From NCBI GenBank assembly GCA_036365455.1, contig JAWQUS010000002.1, forward strand, positions 6,386,001 through 6,450,000: DNA of 64,000 nucleotides. Direction: 5' to 3'. The translations under genes and the position numbers were made by a program. This document shows, one piece after another, positions 42,324 through 52,805 of this stretch. The notes under the pieces are model-generated. The model was not told the origin of the DNA and searched no databases. It saw only the letters and a list, made by a program, of their open reading frames with translations. Every line of letters begins with the position of its first letter. Within the stretch, counting starts at the first letter, position 1. This DNA is from Macrosoma leucophasiata (lineage: Eukaryota > Arthropoda > Insecta > Lepidoptera > Hedylidae).

Positions 42324-42543
42324 GTCAAATTTAGGGAGCTCTCAAAAGCTTTTTTAAAAAGCACAATTAAAATTAAAATTAATTAAAACTACGTGTTGCC
42401 GATTTGGAGGCTTTAATACTAATGATACTTAATACGTCTGGGAACGCTGCTCAGCATTACCTGGAAGTACAAGCATGCACTATATGCGAATGCTGAGCAT
42501 GCCCTCTTAATTTAATACTGAAGGGTGCGGGGGATGCATAACT
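42323..42543 (-). repeat. errantivirus 5' LTR
   Basis: On the minus strand it begins agttatgcatcccccgcacc and ends ccctaaatttgact. It contains a 10-bp inverted pair gctcagcatt/aatgctgagc that can form a stem. Drives genomic RNA synthesis by analogy with the family; the exact start site is not determined. Confidence 0.95.
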
Positions 42544-42547
42544 ATGT

Positions 42548-43012
42548 TATAAATATACACAAACCATGCTGCATGCAGCCAATGACACAGATACTGATTT
42601 ATTTATAAAGCGATATTCATTAGATTCGATGAAACGCACTGTGTATATTGAGTGTATACACACAATATACACTGTTGAGTATTGTGCTAAAAAAACGTCG
42701 GCCACTGATCTAAAATAGTGATGCTCAAAATGATTATTTATAAATTCATCGATATGTCGTAACCAAGTCGTTAAATTGACAATATAATGAAATGATTGAT
42801 TGAAATCATTTCATGAAATGCGACCATTTCATGAAATTTTCACTGTTCATTGACCACATCATCATCATCATCATCGATGATATGAAATCGTTCGTCGATA
42901 TGGTCGATTAAAGACGCGCTCACATCATAATTATATTCAAACCAATTTGATCACATTGTAAAATCATTGCATTAACTACTTGATAGAGGTGCTTAAACGC
43001 TTTGTTATTTTT
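42548..43012. other. unassigned; small palindromes
   Basis: AT-rich; contains short stems gtgtatattg/caatatacac (42641-42672) and atgaaatgatt/aatcatttcat (about 42788-42814), and a (atc)n run at 42860-42873. No gene. Confidence 0.4.
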
Positions 43013-43365
43013 TTTAATGTAAGGAAGGTGACAAACAAGCATGCAGTTCTCAATGATGTTAAGTGATGACTGATAGCAAAACTTTAGCAGTCCGTTACAT
43101 CACAGACAATTATTTTTTTTATACCTATAATATTTAAGTTTGACATTTTTTTAATATAAATAAGGTGGCAAACAAGCATGCAGTTCTCAATGATGTTAGG
43201 TGATGACTGCACAGCCTATAGACACCCATACAAAGACCAGAGGTCAAAATGCAGATGCGTTGCCACCCCTGAGACCTTAGCTGTTACGTCTTTGTGATAG
43301 TTACTACGGGGTCATATCCACCATCTAACCGGAAAACAATAGTGCCTGCACACTATCATAAAAAA
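43013..43365 (-). repeat. two family A SINE-like copies in tandem
   Basis: A tail-only fragment (43013-43075) is followed by a longer reverse copy (43145-43365), each beginning with a T-rich run and aggtggcaaacaagcatgca. The longer copy has the ctacggggtcat variant. Confidence 0.65.
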
Positions 43366-43439
43366 AATATTTGACATGATCCTTTCGAGCAAATTAGGAT
43401 TCATCACTTATTGATAAATATTAATAGGTATCACATTTT

Positions 43440-43510
43440 TTAGACTGTCAAATGAAAAAAATATATACCGGCCGAGTTGATAATCTCCTCCTTTTGAACT
43501 CGGTTAATAA
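43440..43510. repeat. shared terminal fragment with 60470-60545
   Basis: gagttgataatctcctcctt then ttgaactcggttaa parallels gaattgagaacctcctcctt then tttgaagtcggttaa. A transposon end of unknown class. Confidence 0.45.
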
Positions 43511-43766
43511 GGATTTAAAGCAAAGAAATATTGGCCTTCTCCCACTAAACCAATGAGGCAATACAAATATAGGTAAGTATTTATTTATCTTGAGTAGGTA
43601 TCTAACACGCCTGTGTAATATTTATCGACTCCACATCATCCGTAAGTGTTTATTTTCTTAATCAAGTAATTCAATAAAGTAAGTCAAGAGATCGGACTAC
43701 TCAAACTCAAAATTTTTACTTATTCACTTGGATATAATAGAATTTGCTTGTGATAGATCAAATCTA

Positions 43767-43832
43767 ACCGTCTACCGTTTGAATTACGTTGAAACTACCC
43801 GCAATTTCAACGTTATTCAAACGGTAGACGGT
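43767..43832. repeat. 28-bp near-perfect hairpin
   Basis: Arms 43767-43794 (accgtctaccgtttgaatta...) and 43805-43832 are complementary with one mismatch; spacer ctacccgcaa. Confidence 0.9.
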
Positions 43833-43912
43833 AGATAACGCCAACATAATCGTTTAACTGTACGTAACTCAGTTGTGACCTATCTCCTAATGGGTCAATG
43901 TTTCATTAAGCA

Positions 43913-44130
43913 TGCGATATATAAAAATCAATTGCTGTTCCTTAGTCTCGCTAAAACTCGAGAACGGTTGGATGGACGGAAGTGGCTAATTTTGAATGAT
44001 TTTTGGAAGTCCAGGGAAGGTTTAAAAGGTTTTACACAATTTTATTTTCCCATAACAATAATCCGTATCTATCAAACCTTTGACACATTATTTCATTCTG
44101 AGGCAATACGAAGTTTGTCGGGTCAGCTAG
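43913..44130 (+). mobile_element. Helitron-like element
   Basis: Body ctcgctaaaactcgagaacg and gtccagggaaggtttaaaag is a widespread lepidopteran repeat; it ends tcgggtcagctag with CTAG at 44127-44130. The 5' end is near gatatataaaaatcaattgc; the expected TC is not intact. The next element starts on the following base. Confidence 0.6.
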
Positions 44131-44594
44131 TCTATCTATACTTATAATAAAACTGTAGAAGTGTGAATTCTGTACATTAAAATTAAAAAAAAAAAAATAG
44201 GGGATGTTACTAGATCGATACCGAACACAAATATGTGATTAGAAAAATTTTTGTCTCGACGCCCAGCGTCCCGACGCCCAGCGTCCGGACGTCGAGCGTC
44301 TCGATGCCCCGATGCCCAGCGTCCCAACGCCCAACGTCCCGACGTCAAGCGTTCCGACGTCAAGCGTTCCGACGCCCAACGTCCCGACGCCAAGCGTCCC
44401 GAAGCCCAGCGTCGCGACGCCCAGCGTCCCGACGTCCAGCGTCCCGACGTCCAGCGTCCCGACGTCCAGCGTCCCGACGTCCAGCATCTCGACGCCCAGC
44501 GTGTTGTTTTTGTATGATCCAAAATTAACAAAAAGTAATATCCAAAAATGCTGCCCAAAGCCATTCTACGCGAACGAAGTTGCGGGCAAGCTAG
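44131..44594 (+). mobile_element. Helitron-like element carrying a minisatellite
   Basis: Starts TC (tctatctatacttataataa) directly after the preceding CTAG and ends acgaagttgcgggcaagctag with CTAG at 44591-44594. Its middle is a 15-bp minisatellite (44257-44505). Tail-to-head juxtaposition of two CTAG/TC elements is expected for Helitrons, which tend to insert next to each other. Confidence 0.65.
44257..44505. repeat. 15-bp minisatellite, about 16 units
   Basis: Unit gacgtccagcgtccc with variants (gacgcccagcgtccc, gacgtcaagcgttcc). Because 15 is a multiple of three and the unit lacks stops in most frames, long open frames appear on both strands (for example 44312-44635 plus, 44142-44564 minus). 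These are by-products of the repeat, not genes. Confidence 0.95.
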
Positions 44595-45030
44595 TTACAA
44601 ATATAAAATTAAAGCGAATAACAACTGATACGTGAAAGTAAACAAAATAAAATAAATAATGTCCCAACATATTGATTTTAAAGACCTCATGTTTTTGATA
44701 ACGACGATTTTCTAGATTTTTTGCAAAATCTGCGCCAGTGATACATAGATTTCTTAATGGGCGTATGTAGGAAGCTCGTCCCGAGACGTCTAGACTAGTT
44801 CACAATTTAGTGTGGGTAAAGGGCTCTCAGTCTAAATAAATTTATACAACTGCCTGAATGAGACCCCTGTGGGTCTTAGGGTGATACGGGGAGACATATT
44901 ATTTTATACGATTAAGGGCGACACAACTTTCGCTTTAGTCAGCGGTTGGTGGTAACCAGAATAACGACAACCCAACAAATGTAAAAGTGTCCTTGTAGAC
45001 CTTGAAATAAAACATTTGTTTAGATTTTTA
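44595..45030. other. unassigned, LINE-like 3' sequence possible
   Basis: 44617-44640 (aaagcgaataacaactgata) resembles 9388-9405. Nothing else recognised. Confidence 0.3.
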
Positions 45031-45345
45031 AGCTGCCTCGGTAGCCTAGGGTAGCAGGCCACTACTACTACGCTGAGGTCCTGGGATCGATTCCCGTTTA
45101 GGGGGTTATCAGAGATAATGATGTAAAGTCCTTTATCTCTGGTTCTATGGGGATTTTTCGATTTTCTGGAAATTTCCCAGTAGGTACCTCGAAGTTATGT
45201 AATGTGCCCGGTGATTTCAACAGGCTCGCCACCAATGGGCCAATTGGCCAAAACGTAACCGGCGAGTCGTGGGTGTTTGTATGTATGCTTGAATGCATAT
45301 ATTTACCTCTGCCTACTCCTTCTGGGATTACAGGCGTGAAGTACG
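45031..45345 (+). repeat. tRNA-headed SINE, longest copy
   Basis: tcggtagcctagggtagcag and B box gggatcgattcccg at the head; body ggatttttcgattttctgga; middle gtgcccggtgatttcaacag and ccaaaacgtaaccggcgag; end ccttctgggattacaggcgt. About 315 bp, the most complete copy of the family here. Confidence 0.85.
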
Positions 45346-45348
45346 TTA

Positions 45349-45482
45349 TATTTGCGGATTTTCTCGTGTATACAATTCTCCCAACTTCTTCTCTAACCTA
45401 ACATTTCCGCTTTTCAGCTGCAGTGGACACGGGCAGGTGTTTCATGTACGTGTTGTATACGCGAGAAAATCCGCAAATATAA
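45349..45482. mobile_element. Penelope-like terminal repeat folded as an inverted pair
   Basis: Arms ttatatttgcggattttctc (about 45349 on) and gagaaaatccgcaaatataa (to 45482) are complementary over about 31 bp with one mismatch. The loop has cgcttttcagctgcagtgga and cacgggcagg, as in the terminal repeats at 33154-34210. It directly abuts the SINE end. Confidence 0.65.
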
Positions 45483-46125
45483 TTTCTACAATGTATAAAG
45501 CTCGCCAAAACCTACGAAAACCACCATATATGTATATCTTTTACCGCGATAAAAACTATGTTATCGACCCTACTAATTATGTACTTATTACACATCCAAT
45601 CAGACCAATAAACTGTCGAAGGTAATCTTCTTGAGACTGACAAAAAATACTAGCCATTACATTTACGGCCCGTGACATGATTAAGCACGACTCACGGTTT
45701 TTATAAGCACATTTGCAAATACGTAACTGCTAAATGTTTACATGATGACGCTAATAATAAGCTTGTGTTTTTTTTAAACATGGACATGGAAAACTATCAT
45801 TTAGTTCAGATTTTGATGGATAATTGATTCTTTATTTATTTATTATTATAGGTAATCGATTTCTTTAATGCCATAATTATGTCACGTGCGACTCACAGTT
45901 TTTTATAAGCGTGGTTTCAAATTTTGATGACGCTAAAAGGCTCGTGTTTTTTTAATTAGCATGTAGATGGCAAACCAGCATTCAATTAACATTCGTTGAG
46001 TATGTACTTTTTTAATTGTTTTTTTATTTATTTGTTAGGTAAGTGTTTTTGTTTTTTGAGTTACCATCCTAATTATTATGTTACGCAAGATTCACCGTTT
46101 TCATAAGGCACGTTCGCTAAAAGAT
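45483..46125. other. no recognised feature
   Basis: AT-rich, with a diverged family A tail fragment near 45955-46005 (agatggcaaaccagcattca). No gene. Confidence 0.35.
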
Positions 46126-46129
46126 ACAT

Positions 46130-46262
46130 ACCCCTTATTCACAAACGTATTTGGCAAAAGTTTTGTTAATCTCTCCTTTGTCTTTTTCTATCCTGCACAT
46201 TTGACAATGTAACTGACAAAGACAAAGCATTCTATAGCTATTTTTAAAACGTATCATCGGCA
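46130..46262. mobile_element. CCCCTTATTCA MITE, diverged copy
   Basis: ccccttattcacaaacgtat, ctctcctttgtctttttcta and acatttgacaatgtaactga match the intact copy at 58457-58604; the right end is eroded. Confidence 0.65.
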
Positions 46263-46333
46263 AATGTTTACCCGATCAACGCTTACAACAGACTTATGCC
46301 CCCGTAATAACTATCACAGAGACATAACATAAT

Positions 46334-46634
46334 TTTACTGGTGGTAGAGCTCCAGTGACGGAGCTCGCGGGCGTAGACACCACCGCATTACCTAAAATAC
46401 TTGCCGCTAAATGGTAGTGTTTAGCACTGTCGTGTTCCGGTCAGGTGGTAATGTACGGCCCTGTAATTTCCGGCACAGAGGCGTAATACCTTAGGCCTCA
46501 GGAGTGGTAACGCATCTGCATTTTGACCTTGGTCTTTGTGTGGGTGTCTATAGGCTGCAGTCATCACTTAACATCAATGTGATCTGCATGCCTGTTTGCC
46601 ACTTCCGTTACATAAAAAAAAAAAAAAAAAAAAA
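46334..46634 (+). repeat. SINE-like repeat, family A, long A tail
   Basis: Full-length: ctggtggtagagctccagtg head to gccacttccgttacat, with 21 or more A residues at 46613-46634. The long A run is the best evidence that family A spreads through an RNA intermediate and that this copy is fairly recent. A 35-bp piece of the variant middle (gcccccgtaataactatcac) precedes it at 46299. Confidence 0.85.
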
Positions 46635-46639
46635 ACCCA

Positions 46640-46710
46640 ATTTCCTCAGTTAGCCGACATTTTGGTCGCTTTCCAGCTACTGTAGTAACGGACAGACTTG
46701 ACTACACGGA
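46640..46710 (-). repeat. Penelope-like terminal repeat fragment
   Basis: cgacattttggtcgctttcc and agctactgtagtaacggaca recall cgacgtttcggtcgcttttc and agcttccgtggtcccgggca at 33225-33265. Diverged. Confidence 0.5.
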
Positions 46711-47260
46711 AATATGTCGATAAACTTCTTAGTCTGAAGGTGAACTATTATGAACTACCTACGAGTCTTTAAATTAGACAATTCAATCAATTGGTTAAGC
46801 AACGCGGAGACGATATCATCCACGAACAAAAAGAAATCAATAGTCATATTTTTCTCGCTGTGACGGGTTAATTACATTCGCACTTTGATGTCCAAAATAC
46901 CTTGGCATTGTCGATTAACTTTAAACTTATCACCAACGAACAAAGTTACTTCTTCAACATAATAAGCGACTAACACTAGAAATTAGTTTGGGAATAACGC
47001 GGATTGTGAAGTAAATTGATTTCATATTGTTCGTGGCCGATATCGGCCAAATGCGGCTCAACAAATTTAAATTTAAAAAAAAGTTATATTAGTCTATTTA
47101 ACCCGCTTAAGGTATTATATCCATATAAATTAATTAAACGAAGCATTCTCTAATACGCTAATCCTTGCGACGGAAAATATGTTCTTTTGATTAGGTACTA
47201 TTCCGGTTGGAAAAATTCTCAATGACACCATAGAGATTTATACTTATAAGTATTATAAAA
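46711..47260. other. no recognised feature
   Basis: AT-rich, no supported feature. Confidence 0.35.
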
Positions 47261-47262
47261 TG

Positions 47263-47372
47263 GAAAGAAAAATTGACTGAGCTACCGAAATCCACGGTTG
47301 GGAGAGCGGCTGGATTAGAATTCCAGTGGCCGCGGGTTCAAGTCCCGCCTGAAGTCAATTTTCTTCCCATTT
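47263..47372 (+). repeat. tRNA-like element with inverted flanks
   Basis: Core with agagcggctggattagaatt, a perfect 5-bp anticodon stem (ctgga/tccag), loop ttagaat, and B box gggttcaagtcccgcc. Left flank atggaaagaaaaattgact is the reverse complement of the right tail (agtcaattttcttcccat) with minor changes. The D-arm region is damaged (gctaccgaaatccacgg). Same family as 1678-1801 and 21840-22126. Confidence 0.65.
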
Positions 47373-48450
47373 TTCTACAAATTATTTTATTCGTGTTATT
47401 GCGAAAAATCCAATAAAATAAAAAATAAAAAACATACTTAAAGTTTGGATATGTGACGATGATAGACTCTGAAGTTATCTTGGTGTTGTTCAACAGAATA
47501 TAAACATCTGCAGAATGTTAATTCATCTAATTAGTTAATTTTAATAGCATGTTATCAACTTCACTTATGACAGCAATCTTGATCAACTTTAACGATAAAT
47601 TAACTTACTAGTAAGTTTAAGCCGTCCGCATCGTCATTTAAAAATCTAAGTAACATTATAAATAAAATATTCTGTAGACAAATATTTTAATTACGTGTTT
47701 CTTCAAACCGACGATGAATAAATTAATAGTTTTAAAAAATAATTATAAATAAGTGCGGGAAGAATTACGAATCTATTATTCTATAATTTAGTCTTATGTA
47801 ATGCTGTTTTTAATTTTTTATGAAAACAGATGGTCAAAATGCTTGTGTTGGCATCCTTGAAGCCTGAATTATTTTGCTTCTGTGATAGTGATTTCGGGAC
47901 TAAGGATTCAGCTAAACACCTGTGTGTTTCTTCCTTAGTTCTCTTCATATCATTGTTAGATACATTTTAAAATAAACAACTCTAGTCTATATTACAACGT
48001 AGTGAGATAGCATAGTCATTATACACGTGACCTAACATTAAATTGGCAAGAAAACAAGCTGGTGGGTACTCGTAACACGCACTTCTATTATAGCACTTTG
48101 ACTGCAACAAATTAAGTGACCATAAACTTGAACTCGCTGAAAATTACTGGTTTTGTTGCACGAGTTATGTGGCCAGTGATACAAAACCAGTAGTGTACGC
48201 GTTGCATAACGATGGTGCTGTTGACCGATACAGTGAATGATAGCTATTAAAAGTTTCAAGGCTCCCCACTTGTCAGTGTTGTCATATTTGAATGCGTAAT
48301 AGTGAAAATACGTAATATTTTTATCAGTTCTGTGAGTATTGTAGAATCTCATTGAGTAAGTTTATTTGGCAATTTGTGATTATTTATTTTTCTATAAATT
48401 CAAATAACTTAGGCCATGTGCACTTAATTTTTAAAATGTTTTTGTTGTAT
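47373..48450. other. mostly unassigned
   Basis: AT-rich. 47825-47915 (gatggtcaaaatgcttgtgt ... tctgtgatagtgatttcggg) is an eroded family A fragment. The open frame 48038-48352 on the minus strand has no recognised motif. Confidence 0.35.
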
Positions 48451-48454
48451 GATG

Positions 48455-49060
48455 ATTCCACGAATAATCGAATTCAATAACATATCTTATTCTAGTGACA
48501 GAACACTTAAATTTATTCTAACTTAATCAGCACTCTTCATTTGTTACGAAATTGTCTGTTCTGTTAAGAAAAATTCGTGATGTTTATTTGCTTATCGGTG
48601 CATTGTTGGGTCGTCAGTTATGTTTATTAAGCAAAAGTGTTTTGTGGCTAAGTTATGAGATTCGAATAACATTATTAATAACATCTCATAATATAATCAC
48701 AAAACACTTAACATTATTATAACTTTACCAACACTCTTTATCTGTCACGAAATTGTCTATTTCTGTTAAGAATAATATGTGATACATATTCATTTACGTA
48801 TTAATGGACTGTTGTGTCATCATTTATAATAAGCAAAAGTGTTTTTTGGCTAAGCTATGAGGCCTATGAGATAGTCTGAATAATATTATTAATAACATCT
48901 CATCAGTCACAAAACAGTTAGTTTTATTATAAAATGATCAAGACTCTCTATCTGTTACGAAGCTGTCTGTGTTATGAATAAACTGTGATGTTCATATACT
49001 TATTAAAACACTGTTATCTATTATTAGCAAAAGTGTTTTGTGGCTAAAGTTATATAAAAT
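48455..49060 (+). repeat. three diverged tandem units of about 200 bp
   Basis: Units at about 48455-48658, 48659-48868 and 48869-49060. Each contains, in order, cgaataa..attattaataacatct, cacaaaacacttaa, actc..tatctgt.acgaaattgtct, gtgatgttca, and agcaaaagtgttttgtggct. Spacing is regular, divergence substantial. A short old satellite or a duplicated element of unknown class. Confidence 0.8.
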
Positions 49061-49839
49061 TTCAAATATTTTGTAAAAAAATGTTTTGTTTCATGATATT
49101 GCTGATCGCCAGCACGAACAATATTTTCATTTATTTATGGTATTGTCTTATCCATTTTGTAGATAATGATGATGATGAGTAAAATTTAAAAAGATTTGCG
49201 ATTATTGGTACCTAGTCCTCACTACGCAAGCTTTGTTCCTATTTTATCTTGATTAAATTTAACATTGCTCTTATCTTTATCTTTGGTAGTCATATTATCA
49301 TTAAGCGATGTGTTTTTTTTTTGTTTCTCATTTAAATGTTTTGATACATAGGTACATTAACATTAAGAAAATGTTATTTTGGTACCAATCAACTAATAAA
49401 TAATGATCAAGATAAACTTCATTTATAAGATTCAGACACTATTTATCTATAGATCTACATACGTATTTTATTTTTAGCTCTACAAAGTCATCAATAATAA
49501 GATATTTTTTTAATAGAGAAGCTATGTATTCGGATGTGATTAGTGTTTCAAAATTTTAATATACTTCTAAATGTAAGTAATTAAATTGCTGTAATTAGCG
49601 TACTCGATCACACGGAGGTAATCACATGTCTTAATTAAAATTACCTATCTAACCTGAATAAAACCCCTTCATATGGAAAACTTGAACATACCTACCTAAC
49701 GATCGTTTTAATCTAGATGACTTATTTAAATCAATGAAATAAATATGATTCTTATTTGCCTAAAACCCAGCAATGTAATTTAACCACGAGCTATAATAGT
49801 AGATTTCATAATTACAGATTTCCTCCTTAATTGAAGTGT

Positions 49840-50015
49840 ACAGTTAAAAATTGTAAATTCTAGCCTATTTGGATCTAGTCCAGAAGAACCGCAACAGAAA
49901 AAATTAGTAAGTAATTTTAAAAATGTAACACCAGAAGATAAAATAACACACGATGACATTAACATCCCGATAGTACCTTCTGGTGACGACACTACTATTC
50001 AACACTACTAATCAC
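49840..50015 (+). other. coding-like segment 1
   Basis: From about 49841 the plus strand is open to the taa at about 50010. The peptide includes NSSLFGSSPEEPQQKK and ends NIPIVPSGDDTTIQHY. Polar, proline- and acidic-rich text with good codon variety looks more like real protein than random AT-rich sequence, but there is no start codon or recognised domain. It could be a terminal exon or a transposon relic. Confidence 0.25.
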
Positions 50016-50091
50016 TCACAGGACCTGACTTAGTGATTACCTATCTTTCAATAATCAAAACAAAGCTCCAAAAACACTCACATTTTAGCGC

Positions 50092-50291
50092 TGAGAAGAT
50101 GGTGTAACAGCCGCAAAACAAAACTGCAATCACAATCACTCACTAAACACACTCGAAAATAAATACGCCACTGAACATCGTAATGTTATTTCACTCGCGT
50201 GCACAGAACCGACAAACATAGCCCATACGTCTATCCACTTCGGCAGATGCCGGGGCACTGAAGCTGAACTGAATTCCATGAAGCTATAAAC
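50092..50291 (+). other. coding-like segment 2
   Basis: Open for about 65 codons, including ISLACTEPTNIAHTSIHFGR and ending EAELNSMKL before taa. No ATG at its start; no domain recognised. Same caution as segment 1. Confidence 0.25.
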
Positions 50292-50351
50292 TACGGATAA
50301 GGACGAATGTCGCTTTGCCCTTCGCGCATACAAGAAGGCTTTATACTGCTT

Positions 50352-50519
50352 TCCATACTAGCAGCTTTACCCGTAAACGAGATGCGAGAGTTTTTACAGA
50401 TCATACAGATAACCTTTCCCAACAAATTCTGTGAGCACATTCAATATTTGCTACAAACATCAGATCTAATACACCAACAAGCTAATATTTTGCGACATCA
50501 AGACAATTTATTTACTTGA
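50352..50519 (+). other. coding-like segment 3
   Basis: The frame 50307-50519 contains MREFLQIIQITFPNKFCEHI and then QYLLQTSDLIHQQANILRHQ, a strongly helical, amphipathic text ending at tga. A possible splice acceptor (ccatactagcag) precedes it at about 50352-50363. Function unknown. All three segments end in stops, so they cannot be consecutive internal exons of one transcript. Confidence 0.3.
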
Positions 50520-50520
50520 C

Positions 50521-52600
50521 GTTAGCAAATTTCTTCATGAATTTGTTAGGAAGTATATTTTTACTCCATTTAAGTTGTTCGCGCAATCAAGACTAACCAT
50601 CTTCGACCCTCGCGTTTAAAAAGGGGCTGCCGATTTTTATCTAAAAGCTTTGTTAAATCCATTAATCGGATTTAGGATAATTGATGCTTTATCCATCGAT
50701 CACGATTTCAACGTCACTTAGCGATTTGAAAGACTTCCCAATCCATTTTTACATTTTTGTCGCGGCAACTGTTAGGAAAATGTTGTGCGTGCATAACTTC
50801 GATTCAGATAACTGATATAATAATATATGCAGTAGAAACCTTGACATTAAGCAATTAAATATAATCGATATTGATAGAAACCTAAAAGATATTTGAAGTT
50901 TAATTTCTGCCAAGAAAACTAAGGCTGAGATAAGACAAGACAAGATCGGGCTAATAGCACAGTGAACAATATAATCAATAGGTACATTGTTTAGTCCTTT
51001 CTTTACGCTTGGCAACTAATAAGATTAAGTTTTTTGTTGCCAAGCGTGTAGTTCTAAAAATATTTATAGGTAATTAAAAAATAGACAAAACAAGATTATG
51101 CTAACAGCACAGTATAGAATATAATCAATACAATACATTATCATATCGAACGTTTTTCACAATCAATTTGTGAATTAACTGTTGCTAAATCACAGTCAGT
51201 ATACAAATTACAAAATTGAAAATAAGATGTACATAATCATTGGTGAAGCCTCATAATGTTGGATCTTCATTATTTTGTCCCTCTGGATTGAATGCCTAAT
51301 GGCTGATGTGTATCGCTAGCACTTATTTGATTTGCCGGGCGTTCAAAGAGTTTTTACTTGGCCTAATAAGAATTAGCGCGACCATGACTGGTCGAATATT
51401 TAAAAGGAAAAAGTTTCTTTTAAATAATCGAAGAAATAGACATATGACGATCATTACTCTCTTACCTGTCAATAGTAAACACACGATTTTATAATAATTA
51501 AAAATCTGTGAATTTGCACTGAGTTTTGTTTTTTAGAGCTTTTTAATTCCGGAGTTATCGGACCCTCCGAATAAGCTGGTGGAGATCAATTTATGGTCGA
51601 AGAAGACGCCGGCGTCGAGAAGTAAGGAACACCAAACCTGACAACGTGTGTCGTCAAGATCAATAACCAGATCTGCGGTATCTCGGTACATCAATTTGGA
51701 GAGTGGCTTGCACGTTTGTTATTAGGGTGTTTGATCCGGAGGGATAGGTGATCTGGTACCGAAATTTTGAGAGTGATCATCATACTATACTCAGAATTTT
51801 TAATCCGCCTAGTGTGGACTATTTACACGTCCCATCAATCATTTATTTGAGATCTGAATAGAATGAGGTGCGACATTTATGTATTCGTTATTTTTATTAA
51901 TTAGATTTTTCAATACCTACTTCGTTGCCATTTTCTGGCAATGCAAAATGTATTTGATTGTTATTTACTATACATTAAATTAAATTCATCTTGTCTATTA
52001 TTATATTTACTTACATTATCAAATGTATTAGATTGTTATATTCAAATACTATATTTTTATAAATTATACAGATAACATAATTATTATGATTTACAATTCT
52101 TTATTTTGTTTTGATATATCTTCTAACTGGTATCTTTGTATTAGAAGTGACATCTACTCCTAAAAGTTTAGTATACCTATATTATTTACATGATGTTAAT
52201 ATGGACTGTCATTTTAATAAACCTTAATTTATTTGAAGATTTCTTTGCCGGTATAATATCCGTACCTACACGAACAAAACTGCTAACAACTAAAATCCTC
52301 TTCAAATATACGCAATATCCAAAATGATATTCAATGTAAATCCAAGTTGGCAACACATCAGTGTCCTTTGTGGAACAGATCAAAGAGAATGATAATGCTA
52401 ACAACGAAATCGTCGACCACAAAGCAAAACTTATAACTAATGAGCAAACAAGTTCAAAACATACATGTTAACATCGCGGTACTGTTAAAATTATAAACTT
52501 TATTATAATATATAATACAGTGAAAGCAAATCATAATTATTTCATAACCCATTATTTCGAGGAAATATGTACAAATTTTTATTTTAGAACCTGCCTTTTA
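50521..52600. other. mostly unassigned
   Basis: AT-rich. A 12-bp hairpin acgcttggcaac/gttgccaagcgt lies at 51005-51047. Related stretches at 50935-50990 and 51087-51140 (gctaatagcacagt ... ataatcaata) are direct repeats. A 78-codon minus-strand frame at 52186-52422 begins with a hydrophobic stretch, but has no ATG and no recognised domain. Confidence 0.35.
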
Positions 52601-52601
52601 T

Positions 52602-52663
52602 TAAGCTACCTCGGGCGCTAGGCTCAGGTTTGTAAACCTGAGCCTAGCGCCCGAGCTAGCTTA
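52602..52663. repeat. 30-bp near-perfect palindrome
   Basis: Arms 52602-52631 and 52634-52663 are complementary with one mismatch; the inner 22 bp (ctcgggcgctaggctcaggt...) are perfect; spacer gt. GC-rich arms in an AT-rich setting. Confidence 0.95.
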
Positions 52664-52805
52664 ATTAAGACTCGATATCGATATTCATTCGTTATTTGAT
52701 TTCATCAAGTGGGTGTGCCTATGTTTGGACTTTCATAGTGAACTTTTCATACACATTTTGTTCACGCCAGATTTTTTTATGTAAGAAAGGTGGAACGTCT
52801 GTAAC

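Larger units (their letters stand above)
34718..42543 (-). mobile_element. gypsy-type errantivirus (endogenous insect retrovirus), young copy
   Basis: A 7,826-bp element bounded by 221-bp LTRs (34718-34938 and 42323-42543) that look identical by eye, with the 4-bp target duplication atgt at 34714-34717 and 42544-42547. Order on the minus strand: 5' LTR, tRNA-Ser-like primer-binding site, leader with splice donor, gag, pol (protease, reverse transcriptase, RNase H, integrase), env, polypurine tract, 3' LTR. Identical LTRs mean a recent insertion. Gag and pol are open; env has one frame break. Three-gene layout, LTR ends AGT...ACT and 4-bp duplication fit errantiviruses. Confidence 0.95.

Noticed and set aside
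44142..44635. Genes on either strand over the minisatellite
   Set aside because: Several frames are open at once because the 15-bp unit is stop-free; this is a by-product of the repeat.
47285..47357. tRNA-Ser(AGA) gene from the ttagaat loop
   Set aside because: The anticodon stem pairs, but there is no serine-type long variable arm and the D-arm is damaged; flanking tails match the repeat family.
52186..52422. Small secreted protein on the minus strand
   Set aside because: A hydrophobic start is visible, but there is no ATG, no known domain and no splice context that I can support.
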